NCBI GenBank assembly: GCA_003367665.1
Contig: QKXI01000003.1
Span: 186,001-250,000 of the forward strand
DNA length: 64,000 nucleotides
Origin: Leifsonia sp. ku-ls
GTDB lineage: Bacteria; Actinomycetota; Actinomycetes; Actinomycetales; Microbacteriaceae
Reading direction: 5' to 3'
The notes beneath the pieces are model-generated. The model was not told the DNA's origin, searched no databases, and saw nothing but the letters and a program-made list of their open reading frames with translations. Made by a program: the position numbers and the translations under genes. Of this stretch, positions 52,558 through 64,000 are shown piece after piece; position 1 is the stretch's first letter; each line of letters begins with the position of its first letter.

Positions 52558-53410
52558 ACACGAAGAAGTGGATGAGGCTCAGCGCGACGAACACCACGCA
52601 CAGGACGACGAGCAGCGGCACCTGCCAACGGCGTCTCTGCGGCTGTCGGGTCTCGACGTAGATGAGACCGACGAGGAAGCCCCCGACGAGCCCGCCGACG
52701 TGTGCCTGCCAGGCGATGTTGAACCCCGGCAGGAAACCGATGCCGAGGTTGATCGCCAGCAGCACCAGCATCTGGGTGGCGTTGCCGCCCAGGCGGCGCT
52801 GGATGATCAGGAACGCGCCGAACAACCCGAAGATCGCTCCCGAGGCTCCGACGACCGGAACCACGGGCGAAGCGATCAGCAGCACGCCGAGAGATCCGGC
52901 GAAGCCGCTGATGAGGAAAAGGGCCAGATAGCGGGCACGCCCGAGCATCGGCTCGAGCGCGGAGCCGAACACCCAGAGCGTGTACATGTTCAAGAGCAGG
53001 TGCAGCACGTTGGCGTGCACGAAGATGCTGGTGAACATCCGCCACGGCTCGAAAGCCCCGCCGACGGCCGCAGGATACGAGTAGAGACCCGCGTAGCGCA
53101 GGGCGTTCGTCACCGGAAGCCCCAGCAGGTCACCGAAGGTCTGCACGATGAACACCGCGACGCAGATCGCGATGATCGAGTAGGTGACGACGGGCGCGCC
53201 GCTGCCGGTCATCCGGGTGACCCACGCCGGCTTGGTGCGCGGATGCGTCACCCGTTGCTGTGCCATGCACTCGGGGCAGACGACACCCACCGCGGCGGGT
53301 GTCTGGCACTCGCCGCAGATCGTGCGCCCGCACCGCTGGCAGAGCACATAGCTCTGGCGGTCGGGGTGCCGGTAGCAGTAGTTCGCGCGCGAATCGACGG
53401 GCTGAGTCAT
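52556..53410 (-). CDS. Rhomboid-family intramembrane serine protease with N-terminal B-box-like zinc finger
   Basis: This 284-residue protein begins with a Cys/His zinc-binding module (CYRHPDRQSYVLCQRCGRTI, then CGECQTPAAVGVVCPEC) and continues with six or seven membrane helices. The rhomboid dyad is Ser in VVGASGAIFGLFGAF and His in WQAHVGGLVGGF, with HLLLNMYTLWVFG as the conserved His/Asn part. It cleaves membrane-spanning substrates. It converges on crgA. Confidence 0.93.
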   Translation of the reverse strand: MTQPVDSRANYCYRHPDRQSYVLCQRCGRTICGECQTPAAVGVVCPECMAQQRVTHPRTKPAWVTRMTGSGAPVVTYSIIAICVAVFIVQTFGDLLGLPVTNALRYAGLYSYPAAVGGAFEPWRMFTSIFVHANVLHLLLNMYTLWVFGSALEPMLGRARYLALFLISGFAGSLGVLLIASPVVPVVGASGAIFGLFGAFLIIQRRLGGNATQMLVLLAINLGIGFLPGFNIAWQAHVGGLVGGFLVGLIYVETRQPQRRRWQVPLLVVLCVVFVALSLIHFFV

Positions 53411-53434
53411 CGTGTGCTGCTCGCCCGTCCTCTC

Positions 53435-53974
53435 TCAGACCTGCTCGACGTCGATGGACTCGATCACGACGTCGTCGAGCGGCCGGTCGCGGGCGTCGGT
53501 CGGAACCTCGGCCAGCTTGTCGACGATCCGGCGCGACGCGTCGTCCGCGACCTCGCCGAAGATGGTGTGCTTGCCCTGCAGCCAGGTGGTCGGCCCGACG
53601 GTGATGAAGAACTGGGAGCCGTTGGTGCCGCGACCGCCCTGGATGCCGGCGTTCGCCATCGCGAGCACGTACGGCTTGGTGAAGTCGAGCTCCGGGTTGA
53701 TCTCGTCGTCGAACTGGTAGCCGGGGCCGCCGACGCCCTGACCGAGCGGGTCTCCGCCCTGGATCATGAAGCCGGGGATGATGCGGTGGAAGATCACACC
53801 GTTGTAGAGAGGAGCGTTCGACTTCTCGCCCGTGGCGGGGTGCGTCCACTCGATCTCGCCGGTCGCCAGCCCGGTGAAGTTGCGGACCGTCTTCGGCGCG
53901 TGGTTGCCGAAGAGGTTGACCTTGATGTCTCCGTAGTTAGTGTGGAGCGTGGCGACAGCGGTGTGCTTAGACAT
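53435..53974 (-). CDS. ppiA: Cyclophilin-type peptidyl-prolyl cis-trans isomerase
   Basis: This 179-residue cytoplasmic cyclophilin speeds proline isomerisation in folding proteins. Active-site motifs NGVIFHRIIPGFMIQGGDP and GTNGSQFFITVGPTTWLQGK are intact. It has no signal peptide. ATG 53974 follows TTAGAC; the upstream in-frame extension is antisense to the neighbour and was dropped. The gene sits at the place of mycobacterial ppiA. Confidence 0.94.
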   Translation of the reverse strand: MSKHTAVATLHTNYGDIKVNLFGNHAPKTVRNFTGLATGEIEWTHPATGEKSNAPLYNGVIFHRIIPGFMIQGGDPLGQGVGGPGYQFDDEINPELDFTKPYVLAMANAGIQGGRGTNGSQFFITVGPTTWLQGKHTIFGEVADDASRRIVDKLAEVPTDARDRPLDDVVIESIDVEQV

Positions 53975-54097
53975 GGCACCAATTCTTGCACAGGGCGTAT
54001 AGAGGACTCCGGAGGGCATGATGACCTCTCGGGCCATCCTCAGCCCTTTCGGTGGCAAGATGGAGTCAGTCGCCACCCCGACGCAACGGAGGAACAG

Positions 54098-54673
54098 ATG
54101 AGCCTGACACGGAAGCGCAAGAAGGAGCTCAAGCGACTGCGCAGCGGAGCCGAGGACCTGTGGACTCAGCAGCAGGAGGTGCTGGCAGGCGCCAACGCCC
54201 TCGCTGCGGAGGCCCGCAAGCAGGCGGCCTACTACACACGCGAGGAGATCGCGCCGCGCGTCCGTGAGGGATACGACACCTACGTGCGTCCCGCCGCCGA
54301 GACGGCCAAGTCCACGGCCAGCCGGTACGCCGGCGCGGCGCGCGAGCGGGTCGTCGGCGACGTGATCCCGGCCGTCGGGACGGCCGTCGGCACCGCGCTC
54401 TCCGTGGTCGACCACGCAAGAGCCGCGCGCGCCGCCGCCTTCTCGGGCGACTTCGCCAAGGCCGGCAAGCAGCTGACCAAGAAGCCCGCCCCGAAGAAGT
54501 CCGGCCCCGGCGCCGGCGGGGTCGTCGCGATCGTCGTCGGCATCGTCGCCGCCGTCGGCGTGCTGTACGCCGTGTGGCAGACCTTCCGTGCCGACGACGA
54601 GCTGTGGGTGGCCGACGAGGAGCCCACGACCCCGGCTACTCCCTCGGCTCCGGCCTCCGGCGCCGAGCTCTGA
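54098..54673 (+). CDS. Hypothetical single-pass membrane protein with basic coiled N-terminus
   Basis: This 191-residue protein starts with MSLTRKRKKELKRLRSGAED, has Ala-rich helices, one membrane segment (about 145-165, GGVVAIVVGIVAAVGVLYAV) and a short acidic Pro/Ala tail outside. GGAGGAAC precedes ATG 54098. It is a typical unlabelled neighbour of ppiA in this family. I cannot name a function. Confidence 0.75.
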   Translation: MSLTRKRKKELKRLRSGAEDLWTQQQEVLAGANALAAEARKQAAYYTREEIAPRVREGYDTYVRPAAETAKSTASRYAGAARERVVGDVIPAVGTAVGTALSVVDHARAARAAAFSGDFAKAGKQLTKKPAPKKSGPGAGGVVAIVVGIVAAVGVLYAVWQTFRADDELWVADEEPTTPATPSAPASGAEL

Positions 54674-54738
54674 GCCCCAGGGTCTTTTCGGGGGTTACCC
54701 CGATGGTGGGTCTCGGCGCGCGCTGAGACGCTGGAGGC

Positions 54739-54939
54739 ATGAACACACTCATGCGTCCTCTGAACGGCCGGATCATCGGCGGTGTCTGCGCGGGCCTTGC
54801 GAACCGCTTCGGCCTGCGCCCGTGGACGGTCCGCCTGATCTTCCTGCTGTCGTGCCTGCTGCCCGGCCCTCAGTTCATCGCCTATCTGGCGATGTGGATC
54901 ATCATCCCGGGTGAGAAGCAGCGGACGGCGACGGTCTAG
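54739..54939 (+). CDS. PspC domain protein
   Basis: This 66-residue membrane protein is a minimal PspC domain: RIIGGVCAGLANRFGLRPWT then VRLIFLLSCLLPGPQFIAYL and AMWIIIPGE. PspC proteins take part in envelope stress responses, though no psp genes are adjacent. The hexamer GACGCT ends 6 nt before ATG 54739. Its stop overlaps the convergent Nudix gene. Confidence 0.88.
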   Translation: MNTLMRPLNGRIIGGVCAGLANRFGLRPWTVRLIFLLSCLLPGPQFIAYLAMWIIIPGEKQRTATV

Positions 54940-55355
54940 TCCCGGAGGCCAGCCATCCTCAGTGCGATGTCGACGAGCTCGACCCTCCGGTTCGGGATGG
55001 CGCTCAGCGGGAACCAGGCCGCCTCGTCGGTGGTGCCGTCGCGCTCGTTCGTGAGGGTGCCACCGACGACGCTCGCGCGGTAGACGATGCGGAGCGCGTG
55101 CAGCGGCCCGGCCTCCGGGACGAAACGGTGCTCCGCCGGGATGATCTTGGAGTCGATGCCCAGCAGCTCGCCGCGTTCCGCGAGATAGCCGGTCTCCTCC
55201 GCGATCTCGCGCACGACGGCGTCGGCCGGATCCTCGCCGGGATCGATGCCGCCGCCGGGAAGGGTCCACCCCGACCGGCCGCCCTCGTTCCAGTGCGCGA
55301 GCAGGACGCGCTCGCCCTCGGTGATGACCCCGTAGGCGGCGACTCTGATGTCCAC
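54936..55355 (-). CDS. Nudix hydrolase
   Basis: This 139-residue pyrophosphohydrolase has an intact Nudix box (GGGIDPGEDPADAVVREIAE, then ETGYL) with the metal-binding Glu residues. The substrate is not readable. GTG 55355 is preceded at 6 nt by TAGTGT. The gene is divergent from the Fpg/Nei-type glycosylase with only 49 bp between starts; both deal with damaged nucleotides in other systems, so joint control is plausible. Confidence 0.9.
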   Translation of the reverse strand: MDIRVAAYGVITEGERVLLAHWNEGGRSGWTLPGGGIDPGEDPADAVVREIAEETGYLAERGELLGIDSKIIPAEHRFVPEAGPLHALRIVYRASVVGGTLTNERDGTTDEAAWFPLSAIPNRRVELVDIALRMAGLRD

Positions 55356-55361
55356 CGCATC

Positions 55362-55398
55362 ACACTACTGCCGATGTCGGTGGTCAGGGGCAGACTAT
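55362..55398. promoter_or_regulatory. Compact divergent leaderless promoters (Nudix and Fpg/Nei)
   Basis: TAGTGT on the minus strand (55367-55362) ends 6 nt before GTG 55355, and GACTAT on the plus strand (55393-55398) ends 6 nt before ATG 55405. The two promoters must share upstream bases within 49 bp, so RNA polymerase cannot occupy both at once. Confidence 0.55.
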
Positions 55399-55404
55399 GG
55401 GGTG

Positions 55405-56268
55405 ATGCCCGAACTCCCGGAAGTCACCGCCCTGGCCGCCGACCTCGACAGTCGGCTGAAGGGGCGTGTCATCGATCGGCTGAGCGTGGTCGCTTTCTCC
55501 GCCCTCAAGACCTTCGACCCTCCGGCGGATGCGCTGCGCGGTCTGACGATCGGCGGCGTCACACGCCACGGCAAGTTCCTCGACATCGCCGCCGGCGATC
55601 TCCACGTCGTGATCCACCTGGCCCGCGCGGGATGGATCCGCTGGCGCGACAACCCTCCCCCTCCCCCGAGCGGACGGCTCGGCAAAGGCCCGCTGGCCGC
55701 CCGCCTTGTGCTCGACGACGGGTCCGGACTCGACATCACCGAGGCCGGAACGAAGAAGAGCCTGGCCATCTACGTCGTGCACGATCCGGCCGAGGTGCCG
55801 GGGATCGCCCGGCTCGGTCCGGAGCCGCTCGATCCCGAGTTCACCGAGGAGGCCTTCGCCGGCATCCTCGCCGGGCAGGGCCGAGCTCAGATCAAGGGCG
55901 TCCTCCGCAACCAGTCGCTGATCGCCGGCATCGGCAACGCCTACTCCGACGAGATCCTGCACGTAGCCAAGATGTCTCCGTACAAGCCGGCCAACATGTC
56001 CGCGGCCGACGTGGCTCGCCTCTACGAGGCCATGCAGTCGACGCTGCGCGAGGCCCTCGCCCGGGCCGACGGTCTCGCGGCCTCGGAGCTGAAGAGCGAG
56101 AAGAAGTCGAACCTCCGGGTGCACGGCCGCACCGGCCAGCCCTGTCCGGTGTGCGGCGACACCATCCGGCAGGTCATCTTCCACGACTCGACCTTCCAGT
56201 ACTGCCCCACCTGCCAGACCGGCGGCAAGCCGTTGGCCGACCGTGTGCTCTCGCGCCTCCTCAAATAG
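55405..56268 (+). CDS. Fpg/Nei family DNA glycosylase
   Basis: This 287-residue base-excision repair enzyme removes oxidised bases and nicks the abasic site. The N-terminus MPELPEV has the catalytic Pro2 and Glu3. The helix-two-turn-helix part is NQSLIAGIGNAYSDEILHVA and the C-terminal zinc finger is CPVCGDTIRQVIFHDSTFQY followed by CPTC. The spread of motifs fits the actinobacterial Fpg/Nei group; whether it acts on 8-oxoguanine or pyrimidines is undecided. ATG 55405 makes Pro2 the N-terminus after Met removal. Confidence 0.93.
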   Translation: MPELPEVTALAADLDSRLKGRVIDRLSVVAFSALKTFDPPADALRGLTIGGVTRHGKFLDIAAGDLHVVIHLARAGWIRWRDNPPPPPSGRLGKGPLAARLVLDDGSGLDITEAGTKKSLAIYVVHDPAEVPGIARLGPEPLDPEFTEEAFAGILAGQGRAQIKGVLRNQSLIAGIGNAYSDEILHVAKMSPYKPANMSAADVARLYEAMQSTLREALARADGLAASELKSEKKSNLRVHGRTGQPCPVCGDTIRQVIFHDSTFQYCPTCQTGGKPLADRVLSRLLK

Positions 56269-56703
56269 TCAGCAGTCGCAGACGATCGACCCGAGCGGCG
56301 CGGTGAGCGGGTCAGCGGCGCGCGTCACCGGGCCGTCCTCGTCGACCACGGGCAGTCCCTCCCTTGCCCAGTATTCGAAGCCGCCGATCATCTCGCGGAC
56401 CTCGTAGCCCAGCAGGCTCAACGCCAGGGCCGCCCGGGTCGACCCGTTGCATCCCGGCCCCCAGCAGTAGACGACCACCGGCATGTCGGCCGCGATCAGC
56501 TCGTGCGCACGCCGCTCGATCTCGGCCGTCGGCAGGTGGATGGCGCCGTCGACTCGCCCCTGCCGCCAGGCCGCGTCCCCTCGGCTGTCGACGAGCACGA
56601 AGCGCTCGCCCGCCTCCATCGCAGCGTTGACGTCGGACGGGTCGGTCTCGAAGCGGAGCTTGGCGGCGAAGTGACGGGCTGCTTCTGCGGTGTCGGTGTT
56701 CAT
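56269..56703 (-). CDS. Rhodanese-like domain protein
   Basis: This 144-residue protein has a rhodanese domain: FVLVDSRGDAAWRQGRVDGA, HLPTAEIE and the active-site loop VYCWGPGCNGSTRAALAL with a Cys. It could carry a persulfide or be a phosphatase-like regulator. It ends in VCDC. TACGCT ends 7 nt before ATG 56703. It is divergent from the Lrp/AsnC gene and may be controlled by it. Confidence 0.88.
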   Translation of the reverse strand: MNTDTAEAARHFAAKLRFETDPSDVNAAMEAGERFVLVDSRGDAAWRQGRVDGAIHLPTAEIERRAHELIAADMPVVVYCWGPGCNGSTRAALALSLLGYEVREMIGGFEYWAREGLPVVDEDGPVTRAADPLTAPLGSIVCDC

Positions 56704-56796
56704 ACCGTCGAGCGTAGGAAAACGCGGCCTTCGGCTGAAGGCCGGTTCGACGGCGTTCGGAGCGCATCGCCGTCGATCTCGTGGAAGAATCGCGGC

Positions 56797-57264
56797 ATGG
56801 CCGTCAATCTCACGAGCACTGTCGACAGCACCGACCGCATCCTCCTCGCCGAGCTGCAGCGCGACGGCCGGCAGTCGATCGCCGAGCTCGCCCGCACGGT
56901 CCACATGTCGAACAGCGCGGTCGCGGAGCGGGTGCGCCGGCTCGAGGAGGCGGGCATCATCTCGGGCTACCGCGCCGTGATCGACCCGGAGCGTCTCGGC
57001 TACGGCATCCTGGCCTACCTGCGGCTGCGCTACCCGAGCAGCCGATACGAGCCTTTGCACGAGCTGCTCGCCGACATCCCCGAGGTCGTCGAGGCGCACC
57101 ACGTCACCGGCGACGACTGCTTCATCATCAAGGTGGTCGCCACGTCGATGCGGCACCTGGAGCAGATCAGCGGGCGGGTCGGCACTCTGGGAAGCGTGAC
57201 GACGAGCGTCTCGTACTCGAGCCCGTTCCCGACGCGGGCGATCGTGCCGCCGCAGAGTGAGTGA
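56797..57264 (+). CDS. Lrp/AsnC-family transcriptional regulator
   Basis: This 155-residue regulator has an N-terminal helix-turn-helix (DRILLAELQRDGRQSIAELA, then RTVHMSNSAVAERVRRLEE) and a C-terminal RAM domain (VVEAHHVTGDDCFIIKVVAT) that binds amino acids and forms octamers. Divergence from the rhodanese gene, with 93 bp between starts, suggests that gene as a target. AAGAAT ends 6 nt before ATG. Confidence 0.92.
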   Translation: MAVNLTSTVDSTDRILLAELQRDGRQSIAELARTVHMSNSAVAERVRRLEEAGIISGYRAVIDPERLGYGILAYLRLRYPSSRYEPLHELLADIPEVVEAHHVTGDDCFIIKVVATSMRHLEQISGRVGTLGSVTTSVSYSSPFPTRAIVPPQSE

Positions 57265-57268
57265 GATG

Positions 57269-57341
57269 TGGAGCCTAGGAGATTCGAACTCCTGACATCC
57301 TGCTTGCAAAGCAGGCGCTCTACCAACTGAGCTAAGGCCCC
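57269..57341 (-). tRNA. tRNA-Ala (anticodon TGC)
   Basis: The minus strand gives acceptor GGGGCCT/AGGCTCC, D-arm AGCTCAGTTGGTAGAGC, anticodon stem-loop CCTGCTTTGCAAGCAGG and T-arm AGGAGTTCGAATCTCCT. No CCA is encoded. It is 14 bp from tRNA-Ile in the same direction. Confidence 0.97.
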
Positions 57342-57355
57342 GAGTGAGTGGATGG

Positions 57356-57429
57356 TGGGGATACGAGGACTTGAACCTCGGACCTCTTCGTTATCAGCGA
57401 AGCGCTCTAACCGCCTGAGCTATATCCCC
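57356..57429 (-). tRNA. tRNA-Ile (anticodon GAT)
   Basis: The minus strand gives acceptor GGGGATA/TATCCCC, anticodon region TTCGCTGATAACGAA and T-arm CGAGGTTCAAGTCCTCG. The pair tRNA-Ile and tRNA-Ala downstream of gyrA is conserved in actinobacteria. Confidence 0.97.
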
Positions 57430-57479
57430 GAATGGGCAGATACGACCTTACCCGATCTGCCCGAGCATTGCGAAATCGG

Positions 57480-57882
57480 TCAGTTGTTGGTGAAACCGAC
57501 CAGCAGACCGCCGGTGATCTTCACCGACAGGTTGTAGAGCAGCGCGAACACCGCGCCGAGCGCGGTCACCACGACGATGTCGAGGATGGCGACGATCAGC
57601 GAGAAGCCCATGACCTGGCCGAGACCGAGGATCGAGCGGAGGTCGCTGCCTCCGGCGCCCGAGATGTCCTTGAACAGGCTGTTCACCTGGTCGAAGATGC
57701 CGGTGCGGTCGAGCACCGTCCAGATCAGGAACGTGCCGACGATCGCGATGATCGCGAGGCAGATCCCCGCGAGGAACGACAGCTTCACGGTGGACCAGAA
57801 GTCGATGTAGACCAGCTTGAGCCGCACCTGCTTGGCGGAGGCGGGTCGACGGGACGACTTCTTGGCGAGCTTCTCGGCGACG

Positions 57883-57893
<11 letters not shown>
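57480..57893 (-). CDS. DUF3566 membrane protein downstream of gyrA
   Basis: This 137-residue protein has a basic N-terminus and two membrane helices (about 40-62 and 98-122), with [20 protein letters not shown] as the DUF3566 signature. Homologues sit after gyrA throughout actinobacteria (Rv0007 in Mycobacterium tuberculosis). The function is unknown. Its ATG lies 11 bp inside the end of gyrA, so it is coupled to gyrase expression. Confidence 0.92.
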
Positions 57894-60435
<2,542 letters not shown>

Positions 60436-60481
60436 AGTCTTCTCTCCCTCGCGGTTCGTCTCGTCGTCTGGCGCTCGTGCG

Positions 60482-62488
<2,007 letters not shown>

Positions 62489-62522
62489 TTAGGCTCCTGA
62501 CCGCACTCGACAGTGACTCTCC

Positions 62523-62528
62523 ATTCTA
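62523..62528 (-). promoter_or_regulatory. -10 hexamer TAGAAT of the gyrB promoter
   Basis: On the minus strand TAGAAT lies 40 nt upstream of gyrB, giving a leader of about 35 nt with AGGAG, unlike the leaderless genes of the window. No good -35 is visible. The 123 bp between dciA and gyrB hold nothing else that I recognise. Confidence 0.55.
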
Positions 62529-62605
62529 CCAAGCGCCAGGGCCGGAAATGCCCGGAAACGGCCGTCTGAGAGGTTTTCTTCGCTGGAGCGACCTCTTTTG
62601 TCTTC

Positions 62606-63103
62606 TCAGCCGTAGGTATCCCGCGGACCGCGCCCTGGAATCGACCTGGGGCCTCTTTTCCAGGAGGGGGCGTCGGGCCCCTGAAAACGGATCGACTCGA
62701 TGTCGGCGTCCGGGAACCGTTCGGCGATGCGCGCGAGCAGCTCCGATCGCATCATCCGCAGCTGCGTCGCCCAGGCCGTCGACTCGCACCGGACCACCAG
62801 CACGCCGTCGGTGATCTGGTCCGGGACGGCGTGCTTCGCGGTCTCCTCGCCGGCCAGCTCGCGCCAGCCCTCGAGCAGCTCCGACTGCGCCAGAGCGGAG
62901 GTCCAGCCCAGTTGCGAGGCGAGCGCGTCCATCACGTCTCCGATGTCGTGAGGGTCGCGGCCGGACCCGAACGGCCGGCTCGCGGCGGCGTCCTCCTTGG
63001 GCTGCGCGGCCCGCCGGCTGCGGGAGCTGGTTCCGGCGAACAGCGCCTTCAGCCGGAGGTAGACGGCGGAGGCCTCGGTGGATGCGGCAGCTCGCTCAGG
63101 CAT
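62606..63103 (-). CDS. dciA: DciA-like DUF721 protein (replicative helicase loader/operator)
   Basis: This 165-residue protein has a basic, disordered N-terminal half and a C-terminal DUF721 domain (about 60-150: DVMDALASQLGWTSALAQSE, WRELAGEETAKHAVPD, then LVVRCESTAWATQLRMM). DciA helps load the replicative helicase DnaB in bacteria without DnaC. Its place between recF and gyrB is conserved (Rv0004 in Mycobacterium). It overlaps recF by 8 bp. Confidence 0.9.
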   Translation of the reverse strand: MPERAAASTEASAVYLRLKALFAGTSSRSRRAAQPKEDAAASRPFGSGRDPHDIGDVMDALASQLGWTSALAQSELLEGWRELAGEETAKHAVPDQITDGVLVVRCESTAWATQLRMMRSELLARIAERFPDADIESIRFQGPDAPSWKRGPRSIPGRGPRDTYG

Positions 63104-64000
63104 CGGAGGCCTCCACGATCGCGCCGGCCTCGATCCGGACGGTGTGCGCCGTGAGCTCGGTCGGCACGTCGTCGTACACCGCGGCCGTGATGAGCACCTG
63201 CTCGTAACCGGATACGGCGGTTGCCAACATCCGGCGCCGCGCCTGGTCGAGCTCGGCGAAGACGTCGTCGAGGATCAGCACGGGATCGCCGGTCGTGGAC
63301 TCGCGCCGCAGCAGTTCCGCCGACGCGAGTTTGAGCGCGAGCGCGAAGGACCACGATTCGCCGTGGCTGGCATAGCCCTTGGCCGGCAGGCCGTTCAGCT
63401 CGAACAACACGTCGTCGCGGTGCGGACCGACGAGGGTGAGCCCGCGCTCCAGCTCCTTGCGGCGCACGGCGGCCAGGGCCCGGCGGAACGCCTCGGCCGT
63501 GGCGACACCGGACGGCCCGGTTACGGCCTCGTCGCCGGTGTCGTCGTCGTCCTCCACGTGGGCACCGTGGATGGTGAGCTGCGGCACCAGGCGCGGGTGG
63601 TGGTCGTCGCCGGCGACGGAGCGGTACGCCGCGACCAGTGGATCGCTGAGCCGCGCCACCAGGTCGAGCCGCGCATCCATCAGCTCGGAACCGAGCTGCA
63701 CCAGCCGCTCGTCCCAGATGTCGAGGGTGCCCAACTGATCCTCCCGGACCCGGGACGCGCGGGCCGACTTGAGCAGGGTGTTGCGCTGCTTGAGCACACG
63801 CTCGTAGTCGCCGATGACCGCGGCGAACCGCGGGTTGCGCTGGATGAGCAGCTGGTCGAGGAACCGCCGGCGGATGCCGGGCTCCCCACGCACGAGCGCC
63901 AGATCCTCCGGAGCGAACAGGACGCTGGAGAAGTAGCGCGGCAGCTCCCGCGGCTTGATGGCGGCGCGGTTGACCTGCGCGCGGTTGGGCGAGCTGCGGT
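63096..64000 (-). CDS. recF: DNA replication and repair protein RecF, C-terminal part
   Basis: The window holds about 301 codons of recF; the N-terminus with Walker A lies beyond the right edge. Visible are LFAPEDLALVRGEPGIRRRF near the edge, GLTLVGPHRDDVLFELNG, ASHGESWSFALALKLASAEL (SMC-like signature region) and Walker B in PVLILDDVFAELDQARR. RecF loads RecA at gaps. recF next to gyrB predicts dnaN and dnaA further right. Confidence 0.96.
   Translation of the reverse strand, partial: RSSPNRAQVNRAAIKPRELPRYFSSVLFAPEDLALVRGEPGIRRRFLDQLLIQRNPRFAAVIGDYERVLKQRNTLLKSARASRVREDQLGTLDIWDERLVQLGSELMDARLDLVARLSDPLVAAYRSVAGDDHHPRLVPQLTIHGAHVEDDDDTGDEAVTGPSGVATAEAFRRALAAVRRKELERGLTLVGPHRDDVLFELNGLPAKGYASHGESWSFALALKLASAELLRRESTTGDPVLILDDVFAELDQARRRMLATAVSGYEQVLITAAVYDDVPTELTAHTVRIEAGAIVEASDA

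Overview
The window reads as chromosomal DNA of a high-GC actinobacterium, most likely family Microbacteriaceae (Leifsonia-like). This is inference from gene content and order: recF, dciA, gyrB, gyrA, DUF3566, tRNA-Ile and tRNA-Ala, then ppiA, rhomboid, crgA, class E sortase, pabA/trpG, pknB, pknA, pbpA, rodA, pstP, fhaB, fhaA and tRNA-Leu. That is the conserved actinobacterial block next to oriC. recF runs off the right edge, so dnaN, dnaA and oriC should lie just beyond it. No dnaA or dnaN is inside the window.

Layout. 0-3.7 kb: the end of a TetR regulator, azlCD branched-chain amino acid export flanked by a 138-bp inverted repeat, an HtrA-type serine protease without an export signal, and a GntR regulator. 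3.9-9.3 kb: a ChvE/MmsB/MmsA monosaccharide ABC transporter with a divergent-side ROK repressor. 9.4-17.2 kb: single genes (secreted SGNH esterase with a ricin-type lectin domain, LysE exporter, SDH-like oxidoreductase, OhrR, MerR, DHFR-like) and a three-gene envelope operon (PF07332 holin-like, DUF3618). 17.3-20.8 kb: GGDEF and EAL proteins, GNAT. 20.9-23 kb: amino acid permease and racemase. 23-27.6 kb: a membrane ferric-reductase-like protein, an FMN-binding protein, ApbE and a two-component system, all coupled. 27.7-31.8 kb: APC permease, Zn alcohol dehydrogenase and a divergent PucR regulator.

31.9-41 kb is an accessory surface-appendage locus: a class C sortase, an LPFTG major pilin of the SpaH/EbpB type, and two tandem paralogous ~1000-residue anchored proteins. 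Each of these carries seven Cys-pair repeats in register (a possible seven-bladed propeller) before DUF11-like and SpaA-like domains and an IPFTG anchor. The locus abuts the 3' side of tRNA-Leu(CAG).

41-64 kb is the cell-division, phosphosignalling and replication core. Between the convergent crgA and rhomboid genes, at about 52.4-52.56 kb, lies a dense cluster of DnaA-box-like 9-mers, including one perfect TTATCCACA and two copies of a direct repeat. It is far from where oriC should be. This and the propeller-like adhesin pair are the most interesting things here.

A -10-like hexamer ending 6-8 nt before the start codon recurs at more than a dozen genes, so leaderless transcripts appear common. 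I used this to choose several starts.
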